Part shown: piece after piece, positions 59,821 through 64,000 of the stretch | How positions within the stretch are numbered: position 1 is the first letter of the stretch | Layout of the letters: each line of letters opens with the position of its first letter | NCBI RefSeq assembly: GCF_002211765.1 | Contig: NZ_CP022133.1 | Span: forward strand, 2,232,001 to 2,296,000 | Length of the DNA: 64,000 bases | DNA from: Idiomarina piscisalsi | GTDB lineage: Bacteria; Pseudomonadota; Gammaproteobacteria; Enterobacterales; Alteromonadaceae | Direction of reading: 5' to 3' | Notes under the pieces: generated by a model | The model's input: only the letters and a program-made list of their open reading frames with translations | Told to the model about the DNA's origin: nothing | Database searches by the model: none | Position numbers and translations under genes: made by a program

Positions 59821-60192
59821 AGACTTAGGCCGTTTCGCGCCGTACTTAGAACGGCCTTGTTTACGATCGTTAACACCTGAACAGTCAAGTGCGCCACGAA
59901 CGGTGTGATAACGAACACCTGGTAAGTCTTTTACACGACCGCCACGGATCAGTACGACTGAGTGTTCTTGTAAATTATGTCCCTCACCGCCGATGTACGA
60001 AGATACTTCGTAACCGTTGGTTAAACGAACACGGCAAACTTTACGCATTGCAGAGTTCGGTTTTTTCGGGGTTGTGGTGTAAACACGGGTACATACTCCG
60101 CGTTTTTGAGGGCACGCTTCAAGAGCCGGAACGTTGCTCTTCACAACGGGCTTTTGACGGCCTTTACGCACCAGCTGATTAACTGTTGCCAT
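59818..60192 (-). CDS. rpsL: Ribosomal protein S12
   Basis: A 124-residue decoding-centre protein. The loop [18 protein letters not shown] keeps both lysines whose changes give streptomycin resistance, and [13 protein letters not shown] keeps the Asp modified by RimO, so a sensitive, wild-type-like form is predicted. It is the first gene of the str operon, with a near-consensus promoter about 110 bp upstream. Confidence 0.99.
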   Translation of the reverse strand: MATVNQLVRKGRQKPVVKSNVPALEACPQKRGVCTRVYTTTPKKPNSAMRKVCRVRLTNGYEVSSYIGGEGHNLQEHSVVLIRGGRVKDLPGVRYHTVRGALDCSGVNDRKQGRSKYGAKRPKS

Positions 60193-60229
60193 TCATTACT
60201 CCTAGTTTAGTTGATGTCGCTTTTTAGCG

Positions 60230-60242
60230 CGCACAATGTGCG
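60230..60242. promoter_or_regulatory. Palindrome in the str operon leader
   Basis: CGCACA-A-TGTGCG is a perfect 13-bp inverted repeat located about 38 bp upstream of rpsL. A second small repeat TCCCGA-AAA-TCGGGA style hairpin (about 60280-60294) sits near the predicted transcription start. Function unknown. Confidence 0.4.
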
Positions 60243-60299
60243 TGAAAAATCGCTTTTTCCCGACCATAAAAAGCCGGATCCCGAAAATCGGGAGCCGAA

Positions 60300-60328
60300 A
60301 TTCTAATGGTCATATTTTCACCTGTCAA
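60300..60328 (-). promoter_or_regulatory. Promoter of the str operon
   Basis: Minus strand: consensus TTGACA (60323-60328), 17-bp spacer, TAGAAT (60300-60305, five of six). The predicted start near 60293 gives a leader of about 100 nt before rpsL. This is the strongest sigma-70 promoter match in the window and lies just behind the rpoC terminator. Confidence 0.85.
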
Positions 60329-60334
60329 GGTTAT

Positions 60335-60370
60335 AAAAAAGAAGCCAGCACTATAATCAGTACTGGCTTC
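60335..60370 (-). terminator. Terminator of the rpoBC operon
   Basis: GAAGCCAG / CTGGCTTC (60341-60370), interrupted by one mismatch and extended by ACT/AGT, forms a strong stem on the minus strand, followed by six T. It ends rpoC transcription 7 bp before the str -35 element. Confidence 0.9.
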
Positions 60371-60398
60371 TGTACAAATAGGCTAAAACCGTATTTGT

Positions 60399-63300
60399 TT
60401 ATTCAGCAGAATCGTCTTTTGGCGACTCATTTCCTGCGTTAAGAGCGTCAGCTAACTGTTGTTCAGCTTGCTCTGCAGTCATTGTCGGAGCTTCTTCAAT
60501 TTCCAACTCTTCCACACGGCGCTGCATGCGCTCCTTGTGGTACGAGTAACCGGTACCGGCAGGAATTAAGCGACCTACAATAACGTTTTCTTTCAAGCCA
60601 CGCAGGCTGTCTTTGCGTCCACCAACGGCCGCTTCGGTCAGGACACGCGTTGTTTCCTGGAACGATGCCGCAGAAATGAACGACTCTGTCGACAGTGACG
60701 CTTTGGTAATACCCAAGAGCTGACGTTCGAAGGTTGCCGGCATTTTGCCTTCCGCTTCCGCTTTTGCGTTCGCAGCCAGGACTTCCGCCATTTCAACCAT
60801 TTCGCCTTCCAGCAAGTTGGTATCGTTTGCGCGCAGAATTAACGCTTTACGCAGCATCTGACGAACAATCGTTTCAATGTGCTTATCGTTAATTTTAACG
60901 CCCTGTAAGCGATAAACTTCCTGAACTTCGTTCACGATGTAGTTCGCTACAGCGCTTACGCCACGCAGACGCAGGATATCGTGTGGTGCCTCTGGACCAT
61001 CAGCAATAACCTCACCTTTCTCAACCTGTTCACCTTCGAACACGTTAAGCTGACGCCATTTCGGAATCATTTCTTCGTGCTGATCACCACCGTCGTTAGG
61101 TGTGATGATTAAGCGACGCTTACCTTTCGTTTCCTTACCGAACGAGACCGTACCCGTCTTCTCTGCAAGAATCGCAGGTTCTTTCGGGCGACGTGCTTCG
61201 AACAAGTCAGCAACACGCGGTAGACCACCGGTAATGTCTCGAGTTTTCGAGCCTTCCTGCGGAATACGGGCCAAGGTATCACCGACTTTTACTTCGGCGT
61301 TATCTTCAAGGTTAATGATTGCGTTACCTGGCAAGAAGTATTGCGCAGGAATATCGGTACCGGCGATGTTAACATCGTTACCTTTACCATCAACCAGCTT
61401 AACCATTGGACGCATATCTTTACCGGCGCTGGTACGCTGACCTGTTTCCAGCACAACGATGCTTGAAAGACCGGTTAGCTCGTCGGTTTGACGCGTCATA
61501 GTAACGCCATCAATTAGGTCGACGAACTTGATGCGACCTTCCACCTCGGTAATGATTGGGTGCGTATGCGGGTCCCAGTTAGCAACGGTTTCGCCGCCTT
61601 CAACTGCGTCGCCTTCACCTTTCTTCAAGACCGCACCGTAAGGCACTTTATAACGCTCACGCTCGCGACCGTATTCGTCGATAAGTGTCAACTCAGTCGA
61701 GCGAGAAGTAATTACGTGCTCTTTATCGCTGTTTACAACCCATTTAGCGTTGTGCAGCTTGATAGTACCTGAGTTTTTAACCTGTACGCTGTTCTCAGCC
61801 GTTGCACGCGACGCCGCACCACCAATGTGGAAGGTACGCATGGTCAGCTGTGTACCCGGCTCACCAATTGACTGTGCTGCGATAACACCAACCGCTTCAC
61901 CTTGGTTAACCATATGGCCACGAGCCAAGTCACGACCGTAACAGTGCGCACAGACACCAAAGTCCGTGTCACAAGTAATAACCGAGCGGACTTTAACTTC
62001 ATCGATAGAGTTTTCTTCGAGAATGTCGCAATTCTTCTCGTCAAGCAGCGTATTACGCGGTAACAGCACGTCTTCGCTACCTGGCTTAAGAACGTCGTCA
62101 CAAAGGACACGGCCGAGCACGCGCTCACGCAACGGCTCTACAACATCACCACCTTCAATCAATGGTTTCATTGTCAGACCGTCGTGCGTACCACAGTCTT
62201 CTTCCATGATAACGACGTCTTGAGAAACGTCGACCAGACGACGAGTCAGGTAACCCGAGTTCGCTGTTTTCAATGCGGTATCGGCAAGACCTTTACGAGC
62301 ACCGTGCGTCGAGATGAAGTACTGGAGTACGTTCAGACCTTCACGGAAGTTCGCAACGATAGGCGTTTCGATGATTGAGCCATCTGGCTTAGCCATCAGA
62401 CCACGCATACCGGCCAACTGACGAATCTGCGCGGGGCTACCACGAGCACCTGAGTCCGCCATCATGAAGATAGAGTTAAACGATGCCTGCTCTTCTTCTT
62501 TACCGTCTTTATTGGTGACAACTTCTTTCGACAAGTTATCCATCATCGCTTTCGAGACTTTCTCGTTAGCCGTGGACCAAATATCGATAACTTTGTTGTA
62601 TTTCTCACCAGCGGTTACCAAGCCAGACTCAAACTGCTCCTGAATTTCAGCAACTTCTTCTTCTGCCGCTGCAACAATTTCTTTCTTCGCTTCAGGAATA
62701 ACCATATCGTTGATACCAACCGATGCACCTGAAACCATCGCATAATGGAAACCGGTGTACATGATTTGGTCAGCAAAAATAACCGTGTCTTTCAGACCCA
62801 GGTTACGATACGCCTGGTTCAGCATACGGGCGATTGGCTTTTTACCCATAGCCTGATCGATAAGCTCAAACGGCAAGCCTTCTGGCATAATGAGCGACAA
62901 CAATGCACGACCTACGGTGGTATCACGCACGGCTGTTTTCGTCGTACGGTTACCGTCTTCATCAGCGGTTGTGTCCGTAATACGCACTTTTACGCGTGAA
63001 TGCAGCTCTACATCACCATTACGGTAAGCTTTTTCAGCTTCAGACGGGCTTTTGAAGATCATGCCTTCGCCTTTACCGTTGATCTTCTCTTTGGTCATGT
63101 AATAAAGACCCAGTACAACGTCCTGAGAAGGCACGATGATTGGATCACCACTTGCTGGTGAAAGCACGTTGTTGGTGGACATCATCAACGCACGCGCTTC
63201 TAGCTGAGCTTCCAACGTCAGCGGCAAGTGAACCGCCATTTGGTCACCGTCAAAGTCGGCGTTATATGCCGCACAGACCAATGGGTGTAACTGAATCGCT

Positions 63301-64000
63301 TTACCTTCAATCAGTACCGGTTCGAACGCCTGAATACCTAAACGGTGAAGTGTTGGCGCACGGTTAAGCAATACCGGGTGCTCTTTAATCACTTCATCCA
63401 GAACGTCCCAAACTTCTGCGGTTTCGCGCTCAACCATTTTCTTAGCTGCTTTAATGGTTGTTGCTAAGCCCCGGCGCTCCAATTTGCCGTAGATAAACGG
63501 CTTGAACAGCTCCAGAGCCATCTTTTTAGGAAGACCACACTGGTGTAAGCGGAGCTTAGGACCAACGGTAATAACCGAACGACCTGAGTAGTCAACGCGC
63601 TTACCAAGAAGGTTCTGACGGAAACGACCTTGTTTACCTTTGATCATATCAGCCAAAGACTTCAGAGGACGTTTGTTGGAACCAGTAATAGCACGACCAC
63701 GACGACCGTTATCTAATAAGGCATCAACCGCCTCCTGCAGCATACGTTTTTCGTTGCGTACAATAATATCCGGAGCAGCCAAGTCTAATAGGCGCTTCAA
63801 ACGGTTATTACGGTTAATAACGCGGCGATACAAGTCGTTCAAATCAGACGTAGCAAAACGACCACCATCCAATGGTACCAACGGACGTAAGTCTGGTGGT
63901 AGAACAGGCAGTACTTTCAGAATCATCCATTCTGGCTTGTTGCCAGACATTTGGAAGGCTTCTAACAGTTTTAAACGTTTGCTGATTTTCTTACGCTTAG
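60399..64000 (-). CDS. rpoC: RNA polymerase beta-prime subunit, 3' part
   Basis: The catalytic subunit of RNA polymerase; the start lies beyond the right edge and codons run open to 64000 (the Met at 63950 is internal, preceded in frame by [13 protein letters not shown]). Visible motifs are [14 protein letters not shown] with the three Mg-binding Asp residues, the [13 protein letters not shown] switch region, the trigger-loop region [14 protein letters not shown], and the zinc cysteines [11 protein letters not shown]. The C-terminal tail is acidic, ending PKDDSAE. In this genome the str operon follows directly. Confidence 0.99.
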   Translation of the reverse strand, partial: KRKKISKRLKLLEAFQMSGNKPEWMILKVLPVLPPDLRPLVPLDGGRFATSDLNDLYRRVINRNNRLKRLLDLAAPDIIVRNEKRMLQEAVDALLDNGRRGRAITGSNKRPLKSLADMIKGKQGRFRQNLLGKRVDYSGRSVITVGPKLRLHQCGLPKKMALELFKPFIYGKLERRGLATTIKAAKKMVERETAEVWDVLDEVIKEHPVLLNRAPTLHRLGIQAFEPVLIEGKAIQLHPLVCAAYNADFDGDQMAVHLPLTLEAQLEARALMMSTNNVLSPASGDPIIVPSQDVVLGLYYMTKEKINGKGEGMIFKSPSEAEKAYRNGDVELHSRVKVRITDTTADEDGNRTTKTAVRDTTVGRALLSLIMPEGLPFELIDQAMGKKPIARMLNQAYRNLGLKDTVIFADQIMYTGFHYAMVSGASVGINDMVIPEAKKEIVAAAEEEVAEIQEQFESGLVTAGEKYNKVIDIWSTANEKVSKAMMDNLSKEVVTNKDGKEEEQASFNSIFMMADSGARGSPAQIRQLAGMRGLMAKPDGSIIETPIVANFREGLNVLQYFISTHGARKGLADTALKTANSGYLTRRLVDVSQDVVIMEEDCGTHDGLTMKPLIEGGDVVEPLRERVLGRVLCDDVLKPGSEDVLLPRNTLLDEKNCDILEENSIDEVKVRSVITCDTDFGVCAHCYGRDLARGHMVNQGEAVGVIAAQSIGEPGTQLTMRTFHIGGAASRATAENSVQVKNSGTIKLHNAKWVVNSDKEHVITSRSTELTLIDEYGRERERYKVPYGAVLKKGEGDAVEGGETVANWDPHTHPIITEVEGRIKFVDLIDGVTMTRQTDELTGLSSIVVLETGQRTSAGKDMRPMVKLVDGKGNDVNIAGTDIPAQYFLPGNAIINLEDNAEVKVGDTLARIPQEGSKTRDITGGLPRVADLFEARRPKEPAILAEKTGTVSFGKETKGKRRLIITPNDGGDQHEEMIPKWRQLNVFEGEQVEKGEVIADGPEAPHDILRLRGVSAVANYIVNEVQEVYRLQGVKINDKHIETIVRQMLRKALILRANDTNLLEGEMVEMAEVLAANAKAEAEGKMPATFERQLLGITKASLSTESFISAASFQETTRVLTEAAVGGRKDSLRGLKENVIVGRLIPAGTGYSYHKERMQRRVEELEIEEAPTMTAEQAEQQLADALNAGNESPKDDSAE

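Overview
The window is chromosomal DNA of a marine gammaproteobacterium of the Alteromonadales/Vibrionales type. The protein sequences and gene order (a complete MSHA pilus locus between ssb and mreB, the str operon directly behind rpoC, an rpoN-ptsN-rapZ-ptsO cluster) fit Idiomarinaceae or a close relative best; the genus is an inference. The DNA is densely coding. I found no IS element, prophage, CRISPR array, rRNA or tRNA gene, and no gene-free stretch longer than about 206 bp.

Layout. 1-5159: the 3' end of degS, then on the minus strand the envelope lipid-asymmetry operon mlaFEDCB-ibaG-murA. 5259-5846: a TetR-type regulator in front of a palindrome. 5987-14058, plus strand: kdsD-kdsC-lptC-lptA-lptB-rpoN-hpf-ptsN-rapZ-ptsO-mgtE, which joins Kdo synthesis, LPS export, sigma-54, the nitrogen PTS and magnesium uptake. 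14083-18264: the pmbA/tldD peptidase pair, darP and a nitrilase-family amidase. 18218-26551, minus strand: mreBCD-maf-rng-yhdP continuing into the nitrilase gene and tldD. 26612-28471: a secreted coiled-coil/PEGA/SUMF1-like protein of unknown role.

28669-45490, minus strand: a complete, tightly overlapping 17-gene MSHA type IV pilus locus, mshI-I2-J-K-L-M-N-E-G-F-B-A-C-D-O-P-Q. 45617-48617: nucleotide metabolism genes (pyrC, tdk, an adenosine deaminase). 48694-53562: ssb and a YajR-like transporter, divergent from uvrA. 53574-54927: a thioesterase and a glutaminase behind uvrA. 54931-55725: an orphan solute-binding protein. 55869-60192, minus strand: the str operon rpsL-rpsG-fusA-tuf with its own near-consensus promoter. 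60399-64000: the 3' part of rpoC with its terminator.

Most of the window is conserved housekeeping and envelope biology. I did not find a clear new system. The points most worth a second look are the SUMF1/PEGA protein between mshQ and mreB, the repeat and LamG architecture of MshQ, the cyclic-di-GMP-type motifs in MshE, hairpins that may set gene dosage after mshA and in the str operon, abutting convergent gene ends, and unassigned palindromes in several regulatory gaps.
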